Assembly (NCBI RefSeq): GCF_036347055.1
Contig: NZ_CP108882.1
Location: 5,250,501-5,314,500, forward strand
From: Streptomyces sp. NBC_00820
GTDB lineage: Bacteria > Actinomycetota > Actinomycetes > Streptomycetales > Streptomycetaceae
Reading direction: 5' to 3'
DNA length: 64,000 nt
A model generated the notes under the pieces. The model searched no databases and was not told the origin of the DNA. It saw only the letters and a program-made list of their open reading frames with translations. A program made the translations under genes and the position numbers. This document shows, one piece after another, positions 42,197-51,324 of this stretch (positions are counted from its first letter, which is position 1; the number at the start of each line of letters is the position of its first letter).

Positions 42197-45076
42197 TCAG
42201 GCCTCGGTGGCCTCGGCGGCAGCCGCCGCCTTGCGCGTGCGCCGGGCCTTGGGCTTGGCCTCGGCCTCGGGGGCCTCGGTCGTGGCGGCCGCGGCCTTGC
42301 GGGTACGGCGCGGCTTGACCTCAGGCTCCGCGGTCGCCTGCGCCGGAATCTCCGGAGCGGCGGCCGTGGCAACGGCCTTGCGGGTCCGTCGTGCCTTCGG
42401 CGCGGCAGCCTCCGCCCCGTCGACCGTCTCCACCGTGGTGGTGGCGGCCTTGCGGGTACGGCGCGGCTTGACCTCGGTCTCGGCCTCAGGGGCCTCCACC
42501 GTGGTGGCGGCGGCCTTGCGGGTGCGGCGCGGCTTGGCTTCCGTGCCCTCGGCGGTGTCGACGGCGGCTTCGGCGGTGACAGCGGCCTTCCGCGTGCGGC
42601 GCGGCTTGACCTCGGCCTCGGCCTCGGGGGCCTCCACCGTGGTGGCGGCCGTCTTCCGCGTGCGGCGCGGCTTGACCTCGGCCTCGGCCTCGGGGGCCTC
42701 CACCGTGGTGGCGGCCGTCTTGCGGGTGCGGCGCGGCTTGGCCTCGGTCTCCGTCTCGACCGTCTCCACCGTGGTGGCGGCGGCCTTGCGGGTGCGGCGC
42801 GGCTTGGCTTCCGTGCCCTCGGCGGTGTCGACGGCGGCTTCGGCGGCGACAGCGGCCTTCCGCGTGCGACGCGGCTTGACCTCGGCCTCGGCCACGGGGG
42901 CCTCGGTCGTGGCGGCGGCGGCCGTCTTGCGGGTGCGGCGCGGCTTGGTCTCCGTGCCCTCGACCGTGTCCACGGCGGCCTCGGCGGTGGCAGCGGCCTT
43001 CCGCGTGCGACGCGGCTTGACCTCGGTCTCCGTCTCGACCGTCTCGGCCGTCTCGGCCGTCTCCACCGTGGTGGCGGCGGCCTTGCGGGTGCGGCGCGGC
43101 TTGGTCGCCGGGGCGACCTCCTGCGCGGTCTCGACCGGCGCGACTGCCGCTTCGGCGGCCGGCGCGGCCGGCTCGACCGTGTTGCGGGTGCGGCGCGACT
43201 TGGCCTCGGCAGCCTCACTGGCCTTCGTGGCCTCCGCGGCCTTCGTGGCCTCGGCGGCCGCGAGTGCGGCGGCGGCGGCCTCGGCCGCGGCGCGCTCCGG
43301 GGTCTGGAACCTCGGCGCGGTGAACACCGGGGCCCGGAACGTCTGCGCCGGCCTGGCCTCGGCGGACTGCGCCGCCTTGCGGGCGCGACGACGGCGCGGC
43401 TGCTCCGGGGTCTCCACGGCGGCCGGCCGCTGCGCCTTGGCCACGGCGGCCTCGGGGGCCGAGGCCGTGGTCGCGGCGGCGGTGTTCACCGTCTCCGAGG
43501 CTCCGGCGCGCATGCGGCGACGGCGGCGCGGGGTGCGGGTCGCCCGGGACTCGTCGACGGTGCCGGTCTCGGCGGCCGGCGCCGAGACGGTCGTAGCAGT
43601 CGTAGCAGTCGTGGCGGTCGTGGCGGTCGCGGCGGCGGAGGTCTCGACGGGGGAACCCTCCTCCGTGCTGCCGTTACGGGTGCGGCGGCGACGGCGCGGG
43701 GTGCGGTCCGGACGCTCGCGCTCGGCCGGCGCGGCCTCCGCGGGGCCACCGCGGCCGTTGCGACCGCCGCGCGCACCGCGGCCACCGGTCTCGCCCAGGT
43801 CCTCCAGCGCCTCGGCCTCGAGCCCGGCGCGGGTCCGCTCCGAGCGCGGCAGTATGCCCTTGGTGCCCGCGGGGATCGACAGGTCGGAGAACAGGTGCGG
43901 GGAGCTCGAGTACGTCTCCACCGGCTCGGCGAAGCCCAGCTCCAGCGCCTTGTTGATGAGCTGCCAGCGCGGGATGTCGTCCCAGTCGACGAACGTGATC
44001 GCCGTACCCTTGGCGCCCGCGCGGCCCGTACGGCCGACGCGGTGCAGGAACGTCTTCTCGTCCTCGGGGGTCTGGTAGTTGATGACGTGGGTGACGCCCT
44101 CGACATCGATGCCGCGCGCGGCGACGTCGGTGCAGACGAGGACGTCGACCTTGCCGTTGCGGAAGGCGCGCAGCGCCTGCTCGCGGGCGCCCTGGCCGAG
44201 GTCGCCGTGGACCGCGCCGGAGGCGAAGCCGCGGCGCTGGAGCTGCTCGGCGATGTCGGCGGCCGTGCGCTTGGTGCGGCAGAAGACCATCGCCAGCCCG
44301 CGGCCGTCGGCCTGCAGGATGCGGGCGACCATCTCCGGCTTGTCCATGTTGTGCGCGCGGTAGACGAACTGCTTGGTGTTGGCGACCGTCGCGCCCGAGT
44401 CGTCCGGCGACGTGGCGCGGATGTGCGTGGGCCGGTTCATGTAGCGGCGCGCGAGGCCGATGACCGCGCCCGGCATGGTGGCCGAGAACAGCATGGTCTG
44501 GCGCTTGGCCGGCAGCATGCCGATGATCTTCTCGACGTCGGGCAGGAAGCCCAGGTCGAGCATCTCGTCGGCCTCGTCGAGGACCAGGCACTTGACGTGG
44601 CTGAGGTCCAGCTTCTTCTGGCCCGCGAGGTCCAGCAGGCGGCCCGGGGTGCCGACGATCACGTCGACGCCCTTGTTGAGCATCTCGACCTGGGGCTCGT
44701 AGGCGCGGCCGCCGTAGATCGCCGCCACGCGCACGTTACGGACCTTGCCGGCCGTCAGCAGGTCGTTCGTGACCTGCTGGCACAGCTCGCGCGTGGGTAC
44801 GACGACGAGCGCCTGCGGGGCGCTGGTGAGAGCCTCGGGGGCGGCGCGCCCGGCCTCCACGTCGGCGGCGACGGTGACGCGCTCCAGGATCGGCAGGCCG
44901 AAGCCCAGCGTCTTGCCCGTGCCGGTCTTGGCCTGGCCGATGACGTCCGAGCCCGAAAGGGCGACGGGGAGTGTCATCTCCTGGATGGGGAAGGGGTTGA
45001 TGATGCCGACGGCCTCCAGGGCCTCGGCGGTCTCGGGAAGGATTCCGAGTTCACGAAACGTCGTAGTCAGGGTCAT
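42197..45076 (-). CDS. DEAD-box RNA helicase with long basic repeat tail
   Basis: 959 residues. Residues 1-400 form a complete helicase: Q motif (INPFPIQEMTLP), AKTGTGKT, PTRELCQQ, VLDEADEM, SAT, the ARGIDVEGV region and HRVGRTGRAG. From about residue 420 the protein is low complexity, with Arg-rich RRRRR clusters and then fourteen copies of K[PAS]RRTR[KN] separated by acidic Ala/Glu/Thr linkers. ATG 45076 has a GAAGAGG site; an upstream in-frame start at 45118 is less likely. The 431-bp divergent interval 45077-45508 has no gene. Orthologue of Rv3211 (RhlE). Confidence 0.92.
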   Translation of the reverse strand: MTLTTTFRELGILPETAEALEAVGIINPFPIQEMTLPVALSGSDVIGQAKTGTGKTLGFGLPILERVTVAADVEAGRAAPEALTSAPQALVVVPTRELCQQVTNDLLTAGKVRNVRVAAIYGGRAYEPQVEMLNKGVDVIVGTPGRLLDLAGQKKLDLSHVKCLVLDEADEMLDLGFLPDVEKIIGMLPAKRQTMLFSATMPGAVIGLARRYMNRPTHIRATSPDDSGATVANTKQFVYRAHNMDKPEMVARILQADGRGLAMVFCRTKRTAADIAEQLQRRGFASGAVHGDLGQGAREQALRAFRNGKVDVLVCTDVAARGIDVEGVTHVINYQTPEDEKTFLHRVGRTGRAGAKGTAITFVDWDDIPRWQLINKALELGFAEPVETYSSSPHLFSDLSIPAGTKGILPRSERTRAGLEAEALEDLGETGGRGARGGRNGRGGPAEAAPAERERPDRTPRRRRRTRNGSTEEGSPVETSAAATATTATTATTATTVSAPAAETGTVDESRATRTPRRRRRMRAGASETVNTAAATTASAPEAAVAKAQRPAAVETPEQPRRRRARKAAQSAEARPAQTFRAPVFTAPRFQTPERAAAEAAAAALAAAEATKAAEATKASEAAEAKSRRTRNTVEPAAPAAEAAVAPVETAQEVAPATKPRRTRKAAATTVETAETAETVETETEVKPRRTRKAAATAEAAVDTVEGTETKPRRTRKTAAAATTEAPVAEAEVKPRRTRKAAVAAEAAVDTAEGTEAKPRRTRKAAATTVETVETETEAKPRRTRKTAATTVEAPEAEAEVKPRRTRKTAATTVEAPEAEAEVKPRRTRKAAVTAEAAVDTAEGTEAKPRRTRKAAATTVEAPEAETEVKPRRTRKAATTTVETVDGAEAAAPKARRTRKAVATAAAPEIPAQATAEPEVKPRRTRKAAAATTEAPEAEAKPKARRTRKAAAAAEATEA
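42215..43205 (-). repeat. degenerate tandem repeats encoding PRRTRK tails
   Basis: Repeats of about 66-84 bp inside the helicase gene, each encoding a K[PAS]RRTR[KN] motif plus a linker such as TAATTVEAPEAEAEV. Two neighbouring units are identical in protein sequence, a sign of recent duplication or conversion. Confidence 0.85.
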
Positions 45077-45508
45077 GCCTCTTCTGTGTGCGCGGCGCGA
45101 GGCGAGCGCGGGGGCCATGTCTGACCATGCCGGGGACGTCGGCCGTCGTACGGCCGGACCACTCGGGCAAGCCGTATGACACGGGACCTCTGCTCACGCT
45201 CTAGCGCTCGTACCGCTGAGGGTGTCCCTCCGGTCGTCGTACGTGCGGTGCAGTACGGCCACGGAGAGCTGTCGGGTCGGAGCCGATCGGGCCACCGACC
45301 GGGCATCCTCATGCGTGCGGCCTGGAGGAAAGCGTCAAACGTCAAACACCGTCGACGCACCCAGCAGGCGCATTACCACCATACCCCGGATTCACGCACA
45401 CGTGATGGCCGAATTGGTCACGTAGTCGTCGTCACAGTCGCTTCCGTCGCCGCCACAGTGCTCCACCAGGAGCTTCCGGGGTGCGGCGAGCGGGCTATTG
45501 TGCGCCTC

Positions 45509-46255
45509 ATGACTAGCTCTGACAAGCCTGAGAACGCGTCCGCCGCCTCCGCCGAACCCACCGGTGTCGCCGCCCAGGACTGGGCTACCGCCGCCGCGGA
45601 CCCGCAGTACCGTGCCGCGGTCGTGGACCTGCTCGGCGCGCTCGCGTACGGCGAGATGGCGGCGTTCGAGCGGCTCGCGGAGGACGCGAAGCTGGCGCCG
45701 ACCCTCGCGGACAAGGCGGAGCTGGCGAAGATGGCCTCGGCGGAGTTCCACCACTTCGAGCGGCTGCGGGACCGGCTGACCGAGATCGGCGCGGAGCCGA
45801 CGGCGGCGATGGAGCCGTTCGTCGCCGCCCTGGACGGCTTCCACAAGCAGACCGCGCCCTCGGACTGGCTGGAGGGCCTGGTCAAGGCCTACGTCGGCGA
45901 CTCGATCGCGAGCGACTTCTACCGGGAGGTCGCGGCCCGCCTCGACTCCGACACGCGTGAACTCGTCCTCGCGGTCCTCGACGACACCGGGCACGCCGGC
46001 TTCGCGGTGGAGAAGGTGCGCGCCGCGATCGACGCCGACCCGCGCGTGGGCGGCCGGCTGGCGCTGTGGGCGCGGCGGCTGATGGGGGAGGCGCTGTCGC
46101 AGTCCCAGCGGGTGGTCGCCGAGCGCGACGCGCTCTCGACGATGCTGGTGGGAGGCCTGGCCGACGGGTTCGACCTCGCCGAGGTCGGCAGGATGTTCTC
46201 GCGGATCACCGAGGCGCACACCAAGCGGATGGCCGCGCTGGGCCTGGCCGCGTAG
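45509..46255 (+). CDS. ferritin-like protein (MiaE-like/PF13794)
   Basis: 248 residues. Four-helix-bundle diiron-type ligands are visible as YGEMAAFERL, SAEFHHFERLRDRL and DDTGHAGF. The family is related to tRNA hydroxylase MiaE and other ferritin-like proteins; the actinobacterial member (Rv3210c) has no proven substrate. ATG 45509 lies 9 bp after a TATTGT that could be a -10 box, so the message may be leaderless. Confidence 0.82.
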   Translation: MTSSDKPENASAASAEPTGVAAQDWATAAADPQYRAAVVDLLGALAYGEMAAFERLAEDAKLAPTLADKAELAKMASAEFHHFERLRDRLTEIGAEPTAAMEPFVAALDGFHKQTAPSDWLEGLVKAYVGDSIASDFYREVAARLDSDTRELVLAVLDDTGHAGFAVEKVRAAIDADPRVGGRLALWARRLMGEALSQSQRVVAERDALSTMLVGGLADGFDLAEVGRMFSRITEAHTKRMAALGLAA

Positions 46256-46313
46256 CGCTTCGCGAGGGAGTCGCGGGGCGGCCCCGCCCTGCCCCGCCTC
46301 CGCTCTCCGCTGC

Positions 46314-46583
46314 CTACGCCGGGGCTGATCGTCGCAGGCGGCGGGTCGTGGGGCGCAGGAGCAGCGAGAGTGAGGCCGCCGAGACGATCGCGGCGCCCAG
46401 GAGACTCGGCAGGGTGCTGCCCGGGCCCAGGGCGGTGTGGGTGACGAAGTCACCGAAGAGTGCTCCGGCGACGCCCGTCGAGAGAACCAGCGGGCGGGCA
46501 GGCAGGCGGTGCGAAAGGCGGTGTGCCGCCGCCCAGGCAAGGATCAGGCCGAGCAAGGCGGATCCGAGCGCTTCCAGGATCAT
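46314..46583 (-). CDS. small membrane protein
   Basis: 89 residues with three hydrophobic segments (ALGSALLGLILAWAAA; PLVLSTGVAGALFGDFV; LLGAAIVSAASLSLLL) and a basic C terminus (RPTTRRLRRS). ATG 46583 is preceded by GGAGGG. The glycine-rich layout resembles transglycosylase-associated (GlsB) small membrane proteins. Family uncertain. Confidence 0.65.
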   Translation of the reverse strand: MILEALGSALLGLILAWAAAHRLSHRLPARPLVLSTGVAGALFGDFVTHTALGPGSTLPSLLGAAIVSAASLSLLLRPTTRRLRRSAPA

Positions 46584-46744
46584 GTCGGGGGGTCCCTCCC
46601 ACGGCGTCCCGTGCTTCACGGTCGTAGCCCGTCATACCCGTGACCTGCGGATTCCAATCCTCCCCTGTGGGCGAGTTGTGCACCTTCTGTGTACACACGT
46701 GCGAACGCTCCCCTTCTGTGCACATGCGTACGGGCGCCGGTACG

Positions 46745-46783
46745 CGGAAGGGCCCGGCGGCACAGTGCCACCGGGCCCTTCCG
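46745..46783 (-). terminator. terminator after DUF3107 gene
   Basis: A stem of 16 pairs in 17 positions (46745-46761 with 46767-46783), 11 bp after the DUF3107 stop. Confidence 0.8.
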
Positions 46784-46794
46784 TCGGTTGCGGC

Positions 46795-47022
46795 TCAGAG
46801 CGTGCCGAAGCCCACCTTGCGGACGGTCGGCTCGCCGATCTCCACGTACGCCAGACGGTCAGCCGGGACCAGGACCTTGCGGCCGCGCTCGTCCTCCAGG
46901 CTCAGCAGAGCCGACTTACCGGCCAGCGCCTCGGCCACCACGCGCTCGATGTCCTCGACGCTCTGACCGCTCTCCAGAACGATCTCGCGGGGCGCGTGCT
47001 GCACGCCGATCTTGACCTCCAC
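46795..47022 (-). CDS. DUF3107 protein (TB9.4-like)
   Basis: 75 residues: VEVKIGVQHAPREIVLESGQ at the start and the AGKSALLSLEDERGRKV middle are characteristic of the family, which in M. tuberculosis is Rv3208A (TB9.4). GTG at 47022 is preceded by GGAGGGACAT. It forms a small single unit between terminators. Function unknown. Confidence 0.9.
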   Translation of the reverse strand: MEVKIGVQHAPREIVLESGQSVEDIERVVAEALAGKSALLSLEDERGRKVLVPADRLAYVEIGEPTVRKVGFGTL

Positions 47023-47132
47023 GGCTATGTCCCTCCGACGGCCAGTGATGTGCGCGATCTTCCGCGCCGTACGCTGCACACATTAGCCCGGTGAGGGGAC
47101 GTACACGCTGTGGGCCGGAACGCCAACAGCGA

Positions 47133-47165
47133 ACACCCCGCGGGAACAGATGTCCCGCGGGGTGT
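47133..47165 (-). terminator. terminator after tetR gene
   Basis: A perfect 13-bp stem ACACCCCGCGGGA/TCCCGCGGGGTGT with a 7-nt loop, 48 bp after the TetR stop. Confidence 0.75.
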
Positions 47166-47213
47166 GAGGGGGCGTCAGCGGTGGCCGCCGGGCGCGCTCG
47201 CGACCGGTCGCCG

Positions 47214-47855
47214 TCAGTGGTGTTCGTTGCCGTGCAGCGGGAACCCGGCGATGCCCCGCCAGGCGAGCGAGGTCAGCAGCTGCACCGCCTGGTCGCGCGG
47301 CACGCTGCGGTCGCTGTGCAGCCAGGAACGCGCCACCACCTGGGCGAGACCACCGAGGCCGGAGGCGAGCAGGATCGACTCCGCGCGCGAGAGGCCGGTG
47401 TCCTCGGCGATGACCTCGCAGATCGCCGCCGCGCACTCGTTGGTGACCTTGTCGACGCGTTCGCGCACTGCGGGCTCGTTCGTCAGGTCCGACTCGAAGA
47501 CCAGCCGGAAGGCGCCGCCGTCGTCCTCGACGTACGCGAAGTAGGCGTCCATGGTCGCCCGGACGCGCTGCTTGTTGTCGGTCGTCGAGGCGAGCGCGGC
47601 GCGCACGGACTGGATCAGCGACTCGCAGTGCTGGTCCAGCAGGGCGAGATACAGGTCGAGTTTTCCGGGGAAGTGCTGGTAGAGCACCGGCTTGCTGACG
47701 CCGGCCCGCTCGGCGATGTCGTCCATCGCGGCCGCGTGGTAGCCCTGTGCGACGAAGACCTCCTGGGCGGCGCCCAGGAGCTGGTTCCGTCGGGCTCGGC
47801 GCGGCAGACGTGTGCCGCGCGGGCGTGCTGCCTCAGTTTGCTCGATGGCTGTCAC
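47214..47855 (-). CDS. TetR-family regulator (FasR-like, Rv3208 orthologue)
   Basis: 213 residues. The N-terminal helix-turn-helix reads MDDIAERAGVSKPVLYQHFP (about residues 42-61). The ligand domain starts at LDLYLALLDQHCESL and includes the AFRLVFESDLTNEPAVRERV stretch shared with mycobacterial Rv3208, reported to control fatty-acid synthase genes. GTG 47855 has GGGAGGCGGC before it; an ATG at 47879 would extend it by eight codons. A lipid-related role here is by orthology only. Confidence 0.87.
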   Translation of the reverse strand: MTAIEQTEAARPRGTRLPRRARRNQLLGAAQEVFVAQGYHAAAMDDIAERAGVSKPVLYQHFPGKLDLYLALLDQHCESLIQSVRAALASTTDNKQRVRATMDAYFAYVEDDGGAFRLVFESDLTNEPAVRERVDKVTNECAAAICEVIAEDTGLSRAESILLASGLGGLAQVVARSWLHSDRSVPRDQAVQLLTSLAWRGIAGFPLHGNEHH

Positions 47856-48020
47856 GCCGCCTCCCAATGTCGTCCACATGCGGTGTCGGCCGCGCGGCCA
47901 TCGTACTTTTCGGTAACCCAGGTGTGCGCGGTGCGAGCGCAGAATTTCACGTCCCGGGCGGTGACGAAAGCCGTGCGGCGTGCCGCGCCGTGGCGGCGGG
48001 TGCCACAAGGTCATGCCTGG

Positions 48021-48242
48021 TCAGCGGTAGTCGTCCTCATCGTGTGAGACGACGCGCGCCTGTTCGATGAGATCGGCTTCGCTTCCGCTGCCCGGATCGA
48101 CTCCGGTCAGAGGGTCGTCGCGCTCCGACGTGACCTCGGCGTGCTGTTCGACGGCGTCGCCCTCGGGGGCCTCGACGTCGATCTCCGTGAGATCGGCCTC
48201 CAGGTCCTCGATGGCGTCGGGCTCGATGGGGTCATAGGCCAT
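48021..48242 (-). CDS. small acidic protein
   Basis: 73 residues, MAYDPIEPDAIEDLEADLTE start, strongly acidic and without hydrophobic segments, ending SHDEDDYR. GGAAGGGAG precedes ATG 48242. Likely disordered. No function recognised. Confidence 0.65.
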   Translation of the reverse strand: MAYDPIEPDAIEDLEADLTEIDVEAPEGDAVEQHAEVTSERDDPLTGVDPGSGSEADLIEQARVVSHDEDDYR

Positions 48243-48466
48243 GGCGGGCTCCCTTCCTACGAACGTCCCCGAAAGCAGCAGGGGGCCACATACGGGTGCC
48301 CTGTGTATGAGCCTAGGAGACACCTGATCCCGACGCCATGCCATCGGCGCGCGTCCGCTGTACGGTGTGGCCGCGCTGTCCCCGCGCGGCCGGTTTCAAA
48401 CCCTGTCGCGCCTGTTGTGACCGCCGCCACATGAACCACGGTGTGATCGTCTCGTAACATTGCCGC

Positions 48467-49513
48467 ATGTCTTCGACCGAGTCGCCGTCCGTGCCGGCCG
48501 CCAGCGTGCTCCCGAGGGTGGCACCCGTCAGGGTGGGCGAAGGTGAGCGACTGCGGTCGGTGGGACTGCCCGGCGTCACCCTGTCGGTCCGTTCCCGCCG
48601 GCACACGCGCGCGGGACTCCCGTCCGCTCTGTACGTGCACGGGCTCGGCGGCTCCTCGCAGAACTGGTCGGCGCTGATGGCCGAGCTGGACGGGGTCGTC
48701 GACAGCGAGGCGGTCGACCTGCCGGGTTTCGGTGACTCCCCGCCGCCGGACGACGGGGACTACTCCGTCACCGGACACGCGCGCGCGGTCATCCGTTACC
48801 TCGACGCCTCCGGCCGCGGCCCGGTCCACCTTTTCGGCAACTCGCTCGGCGGCGCCGTCGCCACGCGCGTGGCCGCCGTACGCCCCGACCTCGTCCGCAC
48901 CCTCGCGCTGGTCTCGCCCGCGCTGCCGGAGCTGCGGATCCAGCGGAGCGCGGCGCCGACCGGCCTGCTGGGCGTGCCCGGTGTGGCCCTGCTCTTCAAC
49001 CGCCTCACCAGGGAGTGGACGGCCGAGCAGCGGGTGCACGGCGTTCTGGGGCTCTGCTACGGCGACCCCGGGCGCGTCACGCCCGAGGCGTTCCGGTACG
49101 CCGTGGAGGAGCTGGAGCGGCGGCTGCAACTGCCGTACTTCTGGGACGCGATGGCGCGCTCCGCGCGCGGGATCGTCAACGCCTACACCCTGGGCGGCCA
49201 GCAGGGGCTGTGGCGCCAGGCCGAGCGCGTCCTCGCCCCGACGCTGCTCGTCTACGGCGGCCGCGACCAGCTGGTCGGCTTCCGCATGGCCGCCAAGGCC
49301 GCCCGCTCCTTCCGCGACTCCCGTCTGCTGTCCCTGCCGGACGCCGGGCACGTCGCGATGATGGAGTACCCGGAGGTGGTGGCCACGGCGTTCCGCGAAC
49401 TCCTCGCGGAACGGGGCCGGCCGGCCCCCGAGGGCACGGACTTCCGCGCGCCGGGCTCCGGTGCGGACATGACTGCCGGGGACGACGTTCCCGTCACGGG
49501 CGCGGGGAGCTGA
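48467..49513 (+). CDS. alpha/beta hydrolase
   Basis: 348 residues. Motifs are YVHGLGGSSQNW (oxyanion region), GNSLGG with the nucleophile Ser, DLPGFGDSPPP, VYGGRDQLV (acid) and DAGHVAMMEYP (His). A TAACAT box 6 bp before ATG 48467 suggests a leaderless message. It is followed 8 bp later by the DUF3152 gene, so the two are probably an operon. Confidence 0.86.
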   Translation: MSSTESPSVPAASVLPRVAPVRVGEGERLRSVGLPGVTLSVRSRRHTRAGLPSALYVHGLGGSSQNWSALMAELDGVVDSEAVDLPGFGDSPPPDDGDYSVTGHARAVIRYLDASGRGPVHLFGNSLGGAVATRVAAVRPDLVRTLALVSPALPELRIQRSAAPTGLLGVPGVALLFNRLTREWTAEQRVHGVLGLCYGDPGRVTPEAFRYAVEELERRLQLPYFWDAMARSARGIVNAYTLGGQQGLWRQAERVLAPTLLVYGGRDQLVGFRMAAKAARSFRDSRLLSLPDAGHVAMMEYPEVVATAFRELLAERGRPAPEGTDFRAPGSGADMTAGDDVPVTGAGS

Positions 49514-49521
49514 CGACACAG

Positions 49522-51015
49522 GTGGGACGCCACAGCCGCCGGGGACGGGCCCCCAAGGGCGAGACCGCGGACATCGCGGACATAGCGAGCACGAATCCGG
49601 CCGCCCGGCCGGACACACGGAACGCCGGCGGCTTCCCCTCGCCCGCGACCCCGCCGGACTCCGGGACGGCCGGCCGGCGGCAGGTGCCGCAGGCGACGGG
49701 CGGCGGAGCGGGAGCGGGCCGCGGGGTCGGCGCGCAGCGCGCCGCGCAGGGGGTGCCCCCGCGCGCGGACGGCACGCCCGCGGGTGGTGTGCCGCGGCTG
49801 CCCGACGGCACCCCCGCGCACGGTTTCCCGCGGGTCGGGGACGGCGCCGCTCGTGGCGGGCATCCCGAACAGCGTGAACGAGGCGGCGGCTGGGGCCGGT
49901 TCACCGGCGCGGGCGGCGCCACGGGAACCGACGCCGCTCCGGGCCGGGCGTCCGGTGCGGGCGGCGCGTTTCCGCGGCAGCGGCAGGCCGGATCCGAGGG
50001 GGCGGCGGCCGGCGGAGCCGGACCCCGGCAGGAGTACCTCGACGCCTTCCAGGCCGACGACGGCCTCTCCGGGGGCCGTCCGGGTGCCGGTCAGGGCGGC
50101 CGTCGTGGCGCCGCCGAGGTGTGGGAGCCGTACGACAACGGTGTCCGCCCGGCGGACGCGACGGCCCCTGGCCGCGGCGACGGCGGCGTGTCCCCGGCCG
50201 AGGTGCCCGCACAGCGCAACGGCGGCAAGGGGCGGGCCTTCGCGGGTATCGCGGCGGCCGCGGTGACGACCGTGCTCGCGGTCGTGGCCGTGGGGCACGT
50301 CGCGGGGCGGGACACGGGCGGCGACGGGAGTACGCAGTCCGCGGCCGACGGTCAGGCGCGGGGCGCGCGGACCGCCGGGCAGGCGGCCCCGTCCGCCGCG
50401 CCGAGCGCGGTCACGCTGACCTACGACCAGAAGATGGGCATCAAGTACCCGCTCGGCGCCACGTTGAAGGGCTCGGGGAAGTTCGACGCCGTTCCCGGCT
50501 TCGACAAGGCGCCCGGCAAGGGCCGGAAGTACACCTACCGCGTGGACGTCGAGCGGGGACTCGGCCTGGACGGCGCCCTGTTCGCCGAGGCCGTGCAGAA
50601 GACGCTCAACGACGAGCGCAGTTGGGCCCATGGAGACGCCCGCAGCTTCGAGCGTGTCTCCTCCGGCAAGCCCGACTTCGTGATCACGCTCGCCAGTCCC
50701 GGCACCACCGCCGAGTGGTGCGCCAAGTCCGGCCTGGACACCACGGAGGACAACGTCTCCTGCGACTCCGCGGCCACGGAGCGCGTGATGATCAACGCCT
50801 ACCGGTGGGCACAGGGCAGCAAGACATACGGGGACAAAATCCACCCTTACCGGCAGATGCTCATCAATCACGAGGTCGGTCACCGCCTCGGTCACGGCCA
50901 TGTGACGTGCCAGAAGGACGGCGAACTCGCGCCGGTCATGCAGCAGCAGACCAAGTTCCTCGACCACGACGGAATCCACTGCCTGCCCAACCCCTGGCCC
51001 TATCCGGCCAGTTGA
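49522..51015 (+). CDS. membrane-anchored DUF3152 metalloprotease-like protein
   Basis: 497 residues. A basic start (GRHSRRGRAPK) is followed by about 220 residues of Gly/Ala/Pro-rich sequence, then a transmembrane helix (about residues 238-260, FAGIAAAAVTTVLAVVAVG). An extracellular DUF3152 domain follows, with the zinc site H450-E-V-G-H454-R-L-G-H458, the HExxHxxGH pattern of metzincin-type peptidases. GTG 49522. Orthologue of Rv3207c. The target protein is unknown. Confidence 0.88.
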   Translation: MGRHSRRGRAPKGETADIADIASTNPAARPDTRNAGGFPSPATPPDSGTAGRRQVPQATGGGAGAGRGVGAQRAAQGVPPRADGTPAGGVPRLPDGTPAHGFPRVGDGAARGGHPEQRERGGGWGRFTGAGGATGTDAAPGRASGAGGAFPRQRQAGSEGAAAGGAGPRQEYLDAFQADDGLSGGRPGAGQGGRRGAAEVWEPYDNGVRPADATAPGRGDGGVSPAEVPAQRNGGKGRAFAGIAAAAVTTVLAVVAVGHVAGRDTGGDGSTQSAADGQARGARTAGQAAPSAAPSAVTLTYDQKMGIKYPLGATLKGSGKFDAVPGFDKAPGKGRKYTYRVDVERGLGLDGALFAEAVQKTLNDERSWAHGDARSFERVSSGKPDFVITLASPGTTAEWCAKSGLDTTEDNVSCDSAATERVMINAYRWAQGSKTYGDKIHPYRQMLINHEVGHRLGHGHVTCQKDGELAPVMQQQTKFLDHDGIHCLPNPWPYPAS

Positions 51016-51023
51016 CGGGTGCC

Positions 51024-51064
51024 ACTCATGTCACATTGACATGAGTCGAAGGTTCGTTCATATT
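51024..51064 (+). promoter_or_regulatory. promoter with palindromic operator for the peptide-transporter operon
   Basis: ACTCATGTCA and TGACATGAGT (51024-51033, 51037-51046) form a perfect 10-bp palindrome with a 3-bp spacer. Its right half overlaps a consensus -35 TTGACA (51036-51041). A CATATT -10 follows after 17 bp (51059-51064). A repressor bound here would block transcription. Confidence 0.65.
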
Positions 51065-51071
51065 TTTGCGC

Positions 51072-51167
51072 ATGTGGTCCCGTCACGCCCTCTCTCGCAG
51101 CGCCGCCATCGAGCTGGCGCTGATCGGCGTGACCGCGCTCTGCGTGGCCGACATCCACTGTCGCTGA
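51072..51167 (+). CDS. leader peptide (31 residues)
   Basis: MWSRHALSRSAAIELALIGV, then TALCVADIHCR and stop. It begins 8 bp after the -10 box and has two Cys codons near its end. Short Arg/His-rich leader peptides ending in Cys precede sulphur-related genes in mycobacteria and Streptomyces (Ms5788A-type), where ribosome stalling at Cys codons is proposed to control the downstream operon. With only 31 codons, expression is inferred from position and composition. The 157-bp leader that follows has short inverted repeats but no obvious U-tract terminator. Confidence 0.55.
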   Translation: MWSRHALSRSAAIELALIGVTALCVADIHCR

Positions 51168-51324
51168 CGCCGCCTCCTGGCGTTCGCGTCGCGACTTGTT
51201 TCCTTCTGCTGCGTCCGTGACCCGGTCGCGGATACTTCGACGACCCGACGCCGGGACCGACGTCTGTTCACAGCCGTCTCATTCCTCGTTCACTTGTCTC
51301 AGTACTTGAGAGGTCGTCATTCCG

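Noticed and set aside
42077..45124. A 1015-codon open frame on the plus strand opposite the helicase gene
   Set aside because: It is Gly/Arg/Leu-rich antisense of the helicase repeats with no domain. GC-rich DNA keeps such frames open, and the minus strand encodes a clear helicase.
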